Shown here in pieces: positions 24,707-37,069 of a stretch of 64,000 bases of DNA; within the stretch, counting starts at the first letter, position 1, and each line of letters opens with the position of its first letter. The stretch spans positions 1,714,001 through 1,778,000 of the forward strand of contig NZ_CP047135.1 of NCBI RefSeq assembly GCF_009832905.1, written 5' to 3'. A program made the translations under genes and the position numbers. This DNA comes from Stenotrophomonas sp. 364. GTDB taxonomy: Bacteria > Pseudomonadota > Gammaproteobacteria > Xanthomonadales > Xanthomonadaceae. The notes beneath the pieces were generated by a model. The model searched no databases. It worked only from the letters and a program-made list of their open reading frames with translations, and was not told where the DNA came from.

Positions 24707-25596
24707 GTGGCCGCCAGCGCCTTGCCGGCCTTGCTGCCGGTTTCGCGGCCCAGCCGCGCCGCCAGCCAGCGGCCGGTCGCGGCCAGCGCCGGCAGGTCGA
24801 TGCCGGTGCGCATGCCGATCCCGTGCAGCAGGTACACCACGTCTTCGCTGGCCACATTGCCGCTGGCGCCCTTCGCGTACGGGCAGCCGCCGGCGCCGGA
24901 CACGGCCGAGTCCACCACGCGCACGCCTTCTTCCAGGCACGCGTCGATGTTGGCCAGTGCCTGGCCGTAGGTGTCGTGGAAATGCACGGCCAGCGCCGAC
25001 ATCGGCAGTTCGGTGGCGACCGCGTGCAGCATCGCGCGGGCCTTGCGCGGGGTGCCCACGCCGATGGTGTCGCCCAGCGAGATTTCGTAACAGCCCATTT
25101 CGTGCAGGGCGCGCGCAACCCGCACCACCTCGCTGACCGCCACCTCGCCCTGGTAGGGGCAGCCGAGCACGGTGGAGACGTAGCCGCGCACCTTGACCCC
25201 GTCGGCCTTGGCGCGTTCGAGGATCGGGGCGAAGCGCGCCAGCGATTCGTCGATGCCGGCGTTGGTGTTGGTGCGGTTGAAGGTTTCCGAGGCGGCGGTG
25301 AACACCGCCACTTCCGAAACGCCCACGGCGCGGGCACGGTCGTACCCCTGTTCGTTGGGCACCAGCACCGGGTAGGCGATGCCGGGGCGGCGCTCGATGC
25401 CGGCGTAGACCTCGGCGGCGTCGGCCAACTGCGGCACCCAGCGCGGGCTGACGAAGCTGGTGGCTTCAATGGTGCGCAGGCCGGTCAGCGACAGCTGCCG
25501 GATCAGTTCGATCTTGTCGGCGGTGGCCACCGGCTGGGCTTCGTTCTGCAGGCCGTCGCGCGGGCCGACTTCGACGATGCGGACGACATCATCCAT
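24703..25596 (-). CDS. mvaB: Hydroxymethylglutaryl-CoA lyase
   Basis: A 297-residue TIM-barrel enzyme that splits HMG-CoA to acetyl-CoA and acetoacetate, the last step of leucine degradation. N-terminal 'IVEVGPRDGLQNE' (residues 7-19, catalytic Arg/Asp), the metal-binding 'VHFHDTYGQALAN', and the lid loop 'VSGAGGCPYAKGASGN' with the active-site Cys are all visible. It belongs with the methylglutaconyl-CoA hydratase-like gene at 26185-26973. The isovaleryl-CoA dehydrogenase and carboxylase genes of a full liu cluster are not here. Its TGA overlaps the start of the cyclic di-GMP gene downstream. Confidence 0.93.
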   Translation of the reverse strand: MDDVVRIVEVGPRDGLQNEAQPVATADKIELIRQLSLTGLRTIEATSFVSPRWVPQLADAAEVYAGIERRPGIAYPVLVPNEQGYDRARAVGVSEVAVFTAASETFNRTNTNAGIDESLARFAPILERAKADGVKVRGYVSTVLGCPYQGEVAVSEVVRVARALHEMGCYEISLGDTIGVGTPRKARAMLHAVATELPMSALAVHFHDTYGQALANIDACLEEGVRVVDSAVSGAGGCPYAKGASGNVASEDVVYLLHGIGMRTGIDLPALAATGRWLAARLGRETGSKAGKALAAT

Positions 25597-25787
25597 GGCA
25601 GGCCTCCCGGCGGACGGGACGGCGCACAGCAGGCTGCAGAAGGGGCAGGGGTCGGGTCACAGGGATACCAGGGAAAAGAGGGCGGCCCACGTTCCCCGGC
25701 GGGCCACGAAAGGGGGATACGCGGGCTGGGCGACAAAGCGGCCAGCCCGCGCGGAAGGATTGCGGTCGTCGGGGGCGACCGGGGCGC

Positions 25788-26174
25788 TCAGCCCGGGCGG
25801 TGGCAGACCGCTTCGATGTTGTTGCCGTCCGGGTCGAGCACGAACGCCCCGTAGTAATTCGGGTGGTAGTACTCGCGGATGCCCGGGGCGCCATTGTCCT
25901 GGCCACCGGCGGCGAGTGCGGCGCGGTGGAACGCATCCACCGCCTCGCGGTTGTCGGCACTGAAGGCCACGTGCACGCCGCCGTGGGCGCCGGGGGCGTT
26001 GCCGATCCAGAAGTCCGGCTTGCCGGTGCGGCCGAAGCCGGCATGGTCATGGTCGCCGGTCTGTTCGGCACTGACCTGCATCACTACCGTGATGCCCAGC
26101 GGGGCCAGGGCCTGCTGGAAGAACGACAGGCTGCGCGTGAAGTCGGTGCAGCGGATCCCGATGTGGTCAAGCAT
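25788..26174 (-). CDS. VOC-family (glyoxalase/bleomycin-resistance fold) protein
   Basis: A 128-residue two-module VOC protein starting 'MLDHIGIRCTDFTRSLSFFQQAL' with a typical first-metal His, and containing 'GGVHVAFSADNREAVDAFHRAAL' and 'YYGAFVLDPDGNNIEAVCH' with the C-terminal Glu ligand. Likely a small-molecule lyase or dioxygenase-like protein; substrate unknown. It lies 10 bp downstream of the enoyl-CoA hydratase gene on the same strand, suggesting an operon, and 191 bp upstream of mvaB. Confidence 0.85.
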   Translation of the reverse strand: MLDHIGIRCTDFTRSLSFFQQALAPLGITVVMQVSAEQTGDHDHAGFGRTGKPDFWIGNAPGAHGGVHVAFSADNREAVDAFHRAALAAGGQDNGAPGIREYYHPNYYGAFVLDPDGNNIEAVCHRPG

Positions 26175-26184
26175 GTGCGTGTCC

Positions 26185-26973
26185 TCAGTCCTGGGTGACC
26201 CAATGCGGGGCGCGCTTGTCCAGGAAGGCGCCCAGGCCTTCCTGGCCCTCGGCCGACACCCGCAGGCGCGCGATCAGCGCGGCGTTGTCGCGGTCCAGCG
26301 CGTCGCGGTCGCGACCCACGCTGACCCGGCGCACCAGTTCCTTGGCCGAGGCCGAGGCCACCGGGCCGGCCTTGTCCAGCAGGCCCAGCTGGCGCTGGAC
26401 CGCCTCGTCGATGCGTTCAGGTTCGATCAGCTGGTGTACCAGGCCGATCCGCAGCGCGGTCTCGGCATCGAAATGCTCGCCGGTGGCAAACCAGCGGCGG
26501 GCCTGGCGCGGGCCGATCGCGTCGATCACGTAGGGGGAAATCACCGCCGGCAGCAGGCCCAGCCGGCTTTCGGTCAGCCCGAAGCGGGCGGCGGTGCTGG
26601 CAATGGCGATGTCGCAGCAGGCCACCAGCCCCACCCCGCCACCGAAGGCGGCGCCCTGGACCCGTGCGATGGTGGGCTTGGGCAGCTCGTCCAGGGTGCG
26701 CATCAGCCGCGCCAGCGCCAGCGAATCCTCGCGGTTGTCTTCCTCGCTGGCGGCGGCCATCCCGCGCATCCACTGCATGTCCGCGCCCGCCGAAAACGAC
26801 GCGCCCTGGCCGGCCAGCACCACCGCGCGGACCTGTTCGTCACGGCCGGCCGCCTCCAACGCTGCGGTGAGCTGGGCGATCAGGGCTGCGTCGAAGGCGT
26901 TGTGCAGGGTGGGGCGGTTCAGCCACAGCGTCAGCACCGAGGCGCTGCGTTCTATCCGTAATGCATCACTCAT
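26185..26973 (-). CDS. Enoyl-CoA hydratase/isomerase, probable methylglutaconyl-CoA hydratase
   Basis: A 262-residue crotonase-fold enzyme. Oxyanion-hole segments are 'AGQGASFSAGADMQWM' and 'VQGAAFGGGVGLVACCDIAIAS'. The active-site region 'FGLTESRLGLLPAVISPYV' carries the Glu of hydratases (E in TESRLG). Proximity to HMG-CoA lyase suggests 3-methylglutaconyl-CoA hydratase (LiuC) in leucine/isovalerate breakdown, which yields HMG-CoA. Other short-chain enoyl-CoA substrates remain possible. First gene of the minus-strand group ending with the GGDEF-EAL protein; the promoter lies in the interval shared with feoA. Confidence 0.82.
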   Translation of the reverse strand: MSDALRIERSASVLTLWLNRPTLHNAFDAALIAQLTAALEAAGRDEQVRAVVLAGQGASFSAGADMQWMRGMAAASEEDNREDSLALARLMRTLDELPKPTIARVQGAAFGGGVGLVACCDIAIASTAARFGLTESRLGLLPAVISPYVIDAIGPRQARRWFATGEHFDAETALRIGLVHQLIEPERIDEAVQRQLGLLDKAGPVASASAKELVRRVSVGRDRDALDRDNAALIARLRVSAEGQEGLGAFLDKRAPHWVTQD

Positions 26974-27063
26974 GGGGGCAGGGGACCTGTGGTTGCTCCA
27001 TACATGTACAGATCATAGCGGGCCATGGGGCAGCGGCCATGACGCGACGCGGCGATGCTAGAA

Positions 27064-27083
27064 TTGATAACCATTCCTATCAA
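27064..27083. promoter_or_regulatory. Fur box upstream of feoAB
   Basis: TTGATAACCATTCCTATCAA has perfect 6-nt inverted ends (TTGATA/TATCAA) and matches the GATAAT-type Fur repeats. It ends 14 nt before the feoA GTG, so bound Fur-Fe2+ would block transcription or initiation. It is also ~90 bp from the divergent hydratase gene. Confidence 0.8.
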
Positions 27084-27097
27084 CCACAAGGCGCTCC

Positions 27098-27352
27098 GTG
27101 ACGCTGTCCGATCTGCCCCTGCACAGCTCCGCCCTGGTGGAATCGGTGCAGGAACTACACGCCAACGATGCCATCGCCCGCCGGCTCAAGGAGCTGGGCT
27201 TCGTCAAGGGTGAAGATGTGCGTCTGGTCGCCCGTGGTCCGGTGGGCGGTGAGCCGCTGCTGGTACAGGTCGGGTTTACCCGCTTTGCCCTGCGCCGCAG
27301 CGAGGCCCGGCGTGTCCATGTGACCGCGTTGCCCGTCGGGGTGCCGGCATGA
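27098..27352 (+). CDS. feoA: Ferrous iron transport protein A
   Basis: An 84-residue SH3-like protein, 'AIARRLKELGFVKGEDVRLVARGPVGGEPLLVQVGFTRFALRRSEARRVHV', which is the standard FeoA layout. It is needed for FeoB-dependent Fe2+ uptake. GTG start with AAGG about 8 nt upstream. Its TGA overlaps the feoB ATG (ATGA). A Fur box lies directly upstream. Confidence 0.93.
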   Translation: MTLSDLPLHSSALVESVQELHANDAIARRLKELGFVKGEDVRLVARGPVGGEPLLVQVGFTRFALRRSEARRVHVTALPVGVPA

Positions 27353-29208
27353 ACGCGGCGACCGCACCCCTGCGCGTGGCGCTGGTCGGCAACCCCAACA
27401 GCGGCAAGACCGCGCTGTTCAACCAGCTCACCGGCAGCCGCCAGAAGGTGGCCAACTACACCGGCGTGACCGTCGAGCGCAAGGAAGGCCGCCTGCGTGC
27501 GCCATCCGGCCGTGAGTTCGCCGTGCTCGACCTGCCGGGCGCCTACAGCCTGCAGCCGGCCAGCCTGGACGAAGCGATCACCCGCGACCTGTGCCGGGGC
27601 TTCTACCCGGGCGAGGCCGCGCCGGATGTGCTGCTGTGCGTGATCGACGCCACCAACCTGCGCCTGCACCTGCGCTTCGCGCTGGAACTGCGCGAGCTGG
27701 GCAAGCCGATGATCGTGGCGCTGAACATGGTGGACGCGGCCGAGCGCCGGGGCATCAAGATCGACGTGCCGGCGCTGGAACAGACGCTCGGCGTGCCGGT
27801 GGTGGAAACCGTGGCGGTGCGCCGCAACGGTGCCCAGGCGCTGGTCGCGCGGCTGGACGCGATGGTGCCGCACCTGCAGGCGCCCGTGGCGGTGCCGGAC
27901 GCGGCGGTGGATTACCACGCGCAGGTGCGCGGCATCCTGGCCGCGTCGGTCAGCATGCCCACCCGCACCGCGAAGATCGACGATGCGCTGGACCGCTGGC
28001 TCCTGCACCCGGTGTTCGGGCTGATCACTCTGGTGGTGGTGATGTTCCTGATCTTCCAGGCAGTGTTCGCCTGGGCCACGCCGCTGATGGACGGTATCGA
28101 AGCCGGCTTCGGCTGGCTGGGCGAGAACGTGGCCGCGGTGCTGCCCGAAGGCCCGCTGACCAGCCTGATCACCGACGGCATCATTGCCGGCGTCGGCGGG
28201 GTGGTGGTGTTCCTGCCGCAGATCCTGATCCTGTTCGCCTTCATCCTGGCCCTGGAAGAATCGGGCTATCTGCCGCGCGCGGCGTTCCTGCTGGATCGCA
28301 TGATGGCCGCCGCGGGGCTGTCCGGACGCTCGTTCATCCCGCTGTTGTCCAGCTTCGCCTGCGCGGTGCCGGGCATCATGGCCACCCGCAGCATCCAGGA
28401 CCCCCGCGACCGCCTGGCGACCATTCTCGTGGCGCCGCTGATGACCTGCTCGGCGCGGCTGCCGGTGTATGCGCTGCTGATCGGCGCGTTCATTCCGGCC
28501 AAAACCCTGTGGGGCTTTGTCAGCCAGCAGGGGCTGGTGCTGTTTGGCCTGTATATGGCCGGCATCCTCAGCGCGCTGGTGATGTCGTGGGTGATGAAGA
28601 AGTGGCGCCGCGACAAGAGCGAGCACCCGCTGATGCTGGAGCTGCCGTCCTACCGCATCCCGCACCCGCGCGACCTGGCCGTGGGCCTGTATGAGCGCGG
28701 CATGATCTTCCTCAAGCGCGTGGGCGGCATCATCCTGTCGCTGACCATCCTGCTGTGGGTGCTGCTGAAGTTCCCGGCGGCCCCGGCCAACGCGACCATG
28801 CCGGCCATCGACTACAGCTTTGCCGGCCAGATCGGTCATGCGATGACCACGATCTTCGCGCCACTGGGCTTCAACTGGCAGATCTGCATTGCCCTGATCC
28901 CGGGCATGGGCGCGCGTGAAGTGGCGGTGTCCTCGCTGGCCACGATCTATGCGCTGTCCGCCGCCGACGACGATGCGGCGATCCAGGCGCTGACCCCGGT
29001 GGTGGCCCATGGCTGGTCGCTGGCCACCGGCCTGTCGCTGCTGGTGTGGTTCATCTATGCGCCGATGTGCATTTCCACGCTGGCCACGATCAAGCGTGAA
29101 ACCAACTCGTGGAAGCAGGTGGGCTTTGCCACCGTCTACCTGTTCGCGGCGGCCTATGTTGCCGCGCTGGTCACCTACCAGGTGACCGTGGCACTGGGCG
29201 GCGGCTGA
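27349..29208 (+). CDS. feoB: Ferrous iron transporter B
   Basis: A 619-residue inner-membrane Fe2+ transporter with an N-terminal G domain (P-loop 'GNPNSGKT' residues 14-21, 'DLPGAYSL', 'ALNMVD') and then gate and TM regions ('FLPQILILFAFILALEESGYLPRAAFLLDRMMAAAGLSGRSFIPLLSSFACAVPGIM' region with the conserved Cys). It is shorter than E. coli FeoB (773), mainly from a reduced linker and C-terminus. Second gene of feoA-feoB-small protein; all junctions overlap by 1-4 nt. Confidence 0.95.
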   Translation: MNAATAPLRVALVGNPNSGKTALFNQLTGSRQKVANYTGVTVERKEGRLRAPSGREFAVLDLPGAYSLQPASLDEAITRDLCRGFYPGEAAPDVLLCVIDATNLRLHLRFALELRELGKPMIVALNMVDAAERRGIKIDVPALEQTLGVPVVETVAVRRNGAQALVARLDAMVPHLQAPVAVPDAAVDYHAQVRGILAASVSMPTRTAKIDDALDRWLLHPVFGLITLVVVMFLIFQAVFAWATPLMDGIEAGFGWLGENVAAVLPEGPLTSLITDGIIAGVGGVVVFLPQILILFAFILALEESGYLPRAAFLLDRMMAAAGLSGRSFIPLLSSFACAVPGIMATRSIQDPRDRLATILVAPLMTCSARLPVYALLIGAFIPAKTLWGFVSQQGLVLFGLYMAGILSALVMSWVMKKWRRDKSEHPLMLELPSYRIPHPRDLAVGLYERGMIFLKRVGGIILSLTILLWVLLKFPAAPANATMPAIDYSFAGQIGHAMTTIFAPLGFNWQICIALIPGMGAREVAVSSLATIYALSAADDDAAIQALTPVVAHGWSLATGLSLLVWFIYAPMCISTLATIKRETNSWKQVGFATVYLFAAAYVAALVTYQVTVALGGG

Positions 29209-29462
29209 TGAGCACCGGCCTGCTGCTGCAGTACATCGTGGTGGTGCTGATCGTCATGGTCAGTGCCTGGGTGGTGCTGAAGAAGCAGTTCCCCGGCACC
29301 GTGCGCAAGGCGCGTGGGGCGATCGCGCTGGGGCTGGTGAAGCCGCAGCGCGCCGCCTGGCTTCAGGCACTGGGGCGGAAAATCGCGCCGCCGGCCAGCG
29401 GCGGCGGTGGCGCGTGTGGCGGCTGCGACAGCTGCGGCCCGAGCACCCCGAAACAGCACTGA
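29208..29462 (+). CDS. FeoB-linked small membrane protein with Cys-rich tail (DUF6587-like)
   Basis: An 84-residue protein whose ATG overlaps the feoB TGA by one base. Residues 5-24 form one membrane helix ('LLQYIVVVLIVMVSAWVVL'). A basic amphipathic middle follows, then a Gly-rich tail with CGGCDSCG (three Cys) close to the end. Xanthomonadal feo operons carry such a protein in the position of feoC. Sequence does not resemble the winged-helix FeoC. The Cys cluster may bind iron or report redox state; this is inference. Confidence 0.75.
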   Translation: MSTGLLLQYIVVVLIVMVSAWVVLKKQFPGTVRKARGAIALGLVKPQRAAWLQALGRKIAPPASGGGGACGGCDSCGPSTPKQH

Positions 29463-29472
29463 CGCAAGCCCC

Positions 29473-29803
29473 GTAGCGCCGGCCTCTGCCCGGCTGCTCT
29501 TCGGCCAATGCTGCGGTGATCTGACACAAGCCGGGCAGAGCCGGGCGCTACGGGGGTGCACTTCGGTCATTCGCGCGGCGATCTGGCACAAGCCGCGTAG
29601 CGCCGGGCTCTGCCCGGCTGCTCTTCGGCCAATGCTGCGGTGATCTGACACAAGCCGGGCAGAGCCCGGCGCTACGGGGGTGCACTTCGGTCATTCGCGC
29701 GGCGATCTGGCGCAAGCCGCGTAGAGCCGGGCTCTGCCCGGCTGCTCTTCGGCCGATGCTGCGGTGATCTGACGCAAGCCGGGCAGAGCCCGGCGCTACG
29801 GCG
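29473..29803. repeat. Tandem array of REP pairs, 124-bp unit
   Basis: Units begin at 29473, 29597 and 29721 (exactly 124 bp apart). Each unit has a GTAG-headed hairpin (GCCGGGCTCTGCCCGGC type), a spacer with 'CTCTTCGGCCAATGCTGCGG', and the inverse hairpin ending CTACG. The first two units also have a GGGGTGCACTTCGG-containing spacer. Copies 1 and 2 differ by only a few bases. The array occupies nearly all of the 343 bp between the feo operon and the reductase gene, which is otherwise empty. Confidence 0.92.
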
Positions 29804-29805
29804 GG

Positions 29806-30387
29806 TCAGCGGGCCTGGCGGCCCAGCTGCTCGGCCTGCTGCAGCCAGGCCTCGCGCTGCGCCGCGGAGGCGCTGCGCACCGGCCCGAAGCCGCTTATCT
29901 TCACCGGCCGGATGCCGCAGAATTCAAGGATCGTCCGCCGGATCTGCTGGTGCCCCGGCATGCGGTAGACCCAGCGGTAGTACCAAGGCGGGGTGTCCAG
30001 GGTTGTGATCACCCGTGCGCTGCGTCCGGCCAGCAGGCGGTCCCACCACACCGAATCGGCGCGGTACCGGAAGGCAACGCCAGGCAGGAAGGCGCGGTCG
30101 AAGAAACCTCTGAGCAACGCCGGCATGCCGCCCCACCAGGTGGGATACACCAGGACCAGATGCTCGCAGCCGGCGATGGCGGCGTTGATCTGCTCCAGGC
30201 CCGGCTCCAGCGGCTGGATCTGGCGGTAGCCGTGGCGCAGGATCGGGTCGAAATCGATCTCGCCCAGCGCGAACAGCTGCACCGGGTGGCCGGCGGCGAG
30301 CGCGGCGTGTTGGTACCGCTCGGCCAGCGCACCGCACAGGCTGTCGCGGTCGGGGTGGCCAAGCAGGATGACGATGGATCGGGACAT
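29806..30387 (-). CDS. NAD(P)H-dependent oxidoreductase, flavodoxin-2 fold
   Basis: A 193-residue flavoprotein of the KefF/MdaB/NQO type: 'IVILLGHPDRDSLCGALAERY' (FMN/FAD phosphate site) and 'LVYPTWWGGMPALLRGFFDRAFLPGVAF', the diagnostic flavodoxin-2 block. It probably reduces quinones or electrophiles by two electrons. The start at 30387 (MSRSIVIL) is chosen by homology. It lies 53 bp downstream of a MerR-type gene on the same strand, which likely controls it. Confidence 0.87.
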   Translation of the reverse strand: MSRSIVILLGHPDRDSLCGALAERYQHAALAAGHPVQLFALGEIDFDPILRHGYRQIQPLEPGLEQINAAIAGCEHLVLVYPTWWGGMPALLRGFFDRAFLPGVAFRYRADSVWWDRLLAGRSARVITTLDTPPWYYRWVYRMPGHQQIRRTILEFCGIRPVKISGFGPVRSASAAQREAWLQQAEQLGRQAR

Positions 30388-30440
30388 GCGGGCGCTCGTT
30401 GCCGGGCGGTGCAGGCTACGGTCTGCCCCATGGGGCAGAG

Positions 30441-30842
30441 TCAAGCGGCCACGCACGCGCCTTGGGCGAGGCAGGCATCGAGCGGGCCGCTGTGGCCCTC
30501 GGCGGCCAGAACGGCCACCTCGGCACGCAGGTCGGTCAAGGCGCTGTCCAGCTGCCGCAGCCGCGCAAGGTCGGCGCGCACCGCGCGCTGGCGTGACGCC
30601 AGCAAGGCCTGCACCCGGTCCCAGTCGATGCTTCCGTCGGGCCGTCGCAACGCAGCCACATCGGCCAGTCGGAAGCCCAGTACCAGCGCCTGACGGATCA
30701 ACAGCACCAGGTTGAGGTCCTGTTCGCTGTAGTCGCGGTACCGGTTGATGCGCGGCACCGTGGCCAGCAGGCCACGCGCCTCGTACAGGCGGATCGCTTT
30801 CTGGCTGGCGCCGCTGCGCCGGGCCACCTCGGAAATGCGCAT
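30441..30842 (-). CDS. MerR-family transcriptional regulator
   Basis: A 133-residue regulator with the N-terminal MerR winged helix ('MRISEVARRSGASQKAIRLYEARGLL', residues 1-26; 'RINRYRDYSEQDLNLVLLIRQALVLGFRLADVAAL'), a dimerisation helix, and a C-terminal stretch ending 'DACLAQGACVAA' with two Cys. The Cys pair suggests redox or electrophile sensing. The start at 30842 is the usual MerR N-terminus. Probably activates itself and the adjacent flavodoxin-fold reductase. Confidence 0.88.
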   Translation of the reverse strand: MRISEVARRSGASQKAIRLYEARGLLATVPRINRYRDYSEQDLNLVLLIRQALVLGFRLADVAALRRPDGSIDWDRVQALLASRQRAVRADLARLRQLDSALTDLRAEVAVLAAEGHSGPLDACLAQGACVAA

Positions 30843-31048
30843 GTCAGTCGCGCACCGTGTCGCCGGTGACAAGAACACGTTGCTGCGAAAGCTGCATGGG
30901 CAAGGCCTGGAAAAAGCAGGTGCACAGGGTAGCAAGCGGGAGCGGGCGGGGCGGCGCGACAACGGTCTGGTGCCGTTGCATCGCGCCGGCCGGGATGTGC
31001 GCGGCATTTCCCCTTGTGCAGGCCTGCGCGCATCGCTAGCCTGCGGGC

Positions 31049-31789
31049 ATGACCACTCCCCCTCTTCGTTTGCTCATCCACGGCGCGTCCGGACGCATGG
31101 GCCAGGCCCTGCTGCGGCTCGCCGCCGAGAATCCTTCCCTGCAGATCGTTGCCGCGGTGACCCGCCGGTCGCCGGCGCAACGCGTGGTGGACGGTGTGCC
31201 GCATTTCGCCAGCAGTGAACTGGCCGGTGCGCCCACGTTCGACGTGGCGATCGACTTCAGCCTGCCCGAAGGCTTCGATCCGGTCCTGGCACTGTGCGTC
31301 GAGCGGGGTGCCGGGCTGGTGTCGGGCACCACCGGCATCAGCGAGGCGCAACGCCAGGCGCTGATCCAGGCGGCCGCCGGCATCCCGCTGGTATGGGCGT
31401 CGAACTTCAGCCTGGGCGTGGCGGTACTGGACGAGCTGGTCGAGCGCGCCGCGGCGGCGCTGGCCGGCTGGAACTGCGACATCGTCGAGTCGCACCACGT
31501 GCACAAGCAGGACGCGCCCTCCGGGACCGCGCTGACGCTCGGTGCCGCAGCGCAGAAGGGTGGGGCAGACCCGCACTACGCCAGCCTGCGCGCCGGGGAC
31601 ATCGTGGGCGAGCACCTGGTCCAGTTCACCGGGCTGGGCGAGCGCATCGAGTTGACCCACCGCGCCACCAACCGGGACATCTTCGCCCGCGGCGCGCTGT
31701 TTGCCGCCACCCAGCTGGCCGGCCGCGCGCCCGGCAGCTACCGGGTCCGCGACCTGCTGGCCGGTGCCACGCCCGCTGCTGCTGGCTGA
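31049..31789 (+). CDS. dapB: 4-hydroxy-tetrahydrodipicolinate reductase
   Basis: A 246-residue enzyme of lysine/diaminopimelate synthesis that reduces the DapA product with NAD(P)H. N-terminal 'LLIHGASGRMGQALL' (residues 8-22) is the nucleotide site, 'VSGTTGIS' the middle motif, and 'VESHHVHKQDAPSGTAL' contains the catalytic His-His/Lys signature of DapB. Length is slightly below the usual ~270. Divergent from the MerR gene across 206 bp and ~280 bp upstream of carA. Confidence 0.95.
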   Translation: MTTPPLRLLIHGASGRMGQALLRLAAENPSLQIVAAVTRRSPAQRVVDGVPHFASSELAGAPTFDVAIDFSLPEGFDPVLALCVERGAGLVSGTTGISEAQRQALIQAAAGIPLVWASNFSLGVAVLDELVERAAAALAGWNCDIVESHHVHKQDAPSGTALTLGAAAQKGGADPHYASLRAGDIVGEHLVQFTGLGERIELTHRATNRDIFARGALFAATQLAGRAPGSYRVRDLLAGATPAAAG

Positions 31790-31867
31790 ACGCGCTGGCT
31801 GAACAGGCCGGCCAGCCCACCCGGGCCGACCGGCCCAGCGGGGCCGGGAGCGGCGCGCTGGCTGAAC
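31781..31867. repeat. Three copies of GCTGGCTGAA around the dapB stop codon
   Basis: GCTGGCTGAA occurs at 31781-31790 (it contains the dapB TGA), again at about 31795-31804, and at about 31858-31867. The copies sit in the dapB-carA interval, which has no other gene. Significance unknown; they may be debris of a small local duplication. Confidence 0.5.
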
Positions 31868-32070
31868 CCCGGGCGCGGTGATTGCGCCCGTACGTCAGCG
31901 CATGCATGTAAACGCTGGCGTCGCAGCCCCCTTGCCTTTACAATTCCCGCTCGCTGAATCACGACAGCCGGACCGGTCCCGCACCGCAGTCCGCGCTTTT
32001 TTGCAGCCGCTTTTTCGTGGAGCGCAGGCGTGACTTCGGTGCCCCCATCGGTAGCCAAAGTGAGATCTCC

Positions 32071-33201
<1,131 letters not shown>

Positions 33202-33349
33202 TCCGCCGCCGCCGGCGCCCCCGGCGGCATCGCGACGGAACGCGAGTCCCTGCAATGCCGCAGCCCTTGGCGCGGCGCTGCACCCCCGGAAGTTTCCTGA
33301 TCGACAGCGTGCGATCACCCCGACACGCTGTACTGACTTAGAGAAGACA

Positions 33350-36588
<3,239 letters not shown>

Positions 36589-36592
<4 letters not shown>

Positions 36593-37065
36593 GAGCACCG
36601 ATCACGTTGAAGGGCGCGCAGCGTCTGCGCGAAGAGCTGGACCATCTGAAGTCGGTCAAGCGCCCCAAGGTCATCGCGGCGATCGCCGAAGCGCGCGAAC
36701 ACGGCGATCTCAAGGAGAACGCCGAGTACCACGCCGCGCGTGAGGAGCAGGGCTTCATCGAAGGCCGCATCAAGCAGCTGGAAGGCGAGCTCTCGCACGC
36801 CGAGATCATCGACATCACCAAGCTCAACGCCGGCAGCAAAGTGGTGTTTGGTGCCACCGTCGAGCTGTCGGACGTGGAAAGCGACGAGGAAAAGCGCTAC
36901 CAGATCGTGGGTGACCTGGAAGCGGACATCAAGCTTGGCCTGATCGCCATCTCCTCGCCGCTGGCGCGTGCGTTGATCGGCAAGCTGGAAGGCGATGCGG
37001 TCACCATCGACGCACCGGCCGGCCAGCGCGAGTACGAAATCGTCAGCGTCCAGTACCTGGACTGA
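36589..37065 (+). CDS. greA: Transcription elongation factor GreA
   Basis: 158 residues: an N-terminal coiled coil ('[42 protein letters not shown]') with the acidic tip residues of GreA, and a C-terminal FKBP-like domain ('[36 protein letters not shown]'). It stimulates RNA polymerase to cut back-tracked transcripts. Overlaps carB by 4 nt. Confidence 0.96.
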
Positions 37066-37069
37066 AACG

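Noticed and set aside
29473..29803. CRISPR-like regular repeats
   Set aside because: The unit is 124 bp with paired palindromes and nearly identical spacers, and there are no cas genes. This is a REP-pair array.
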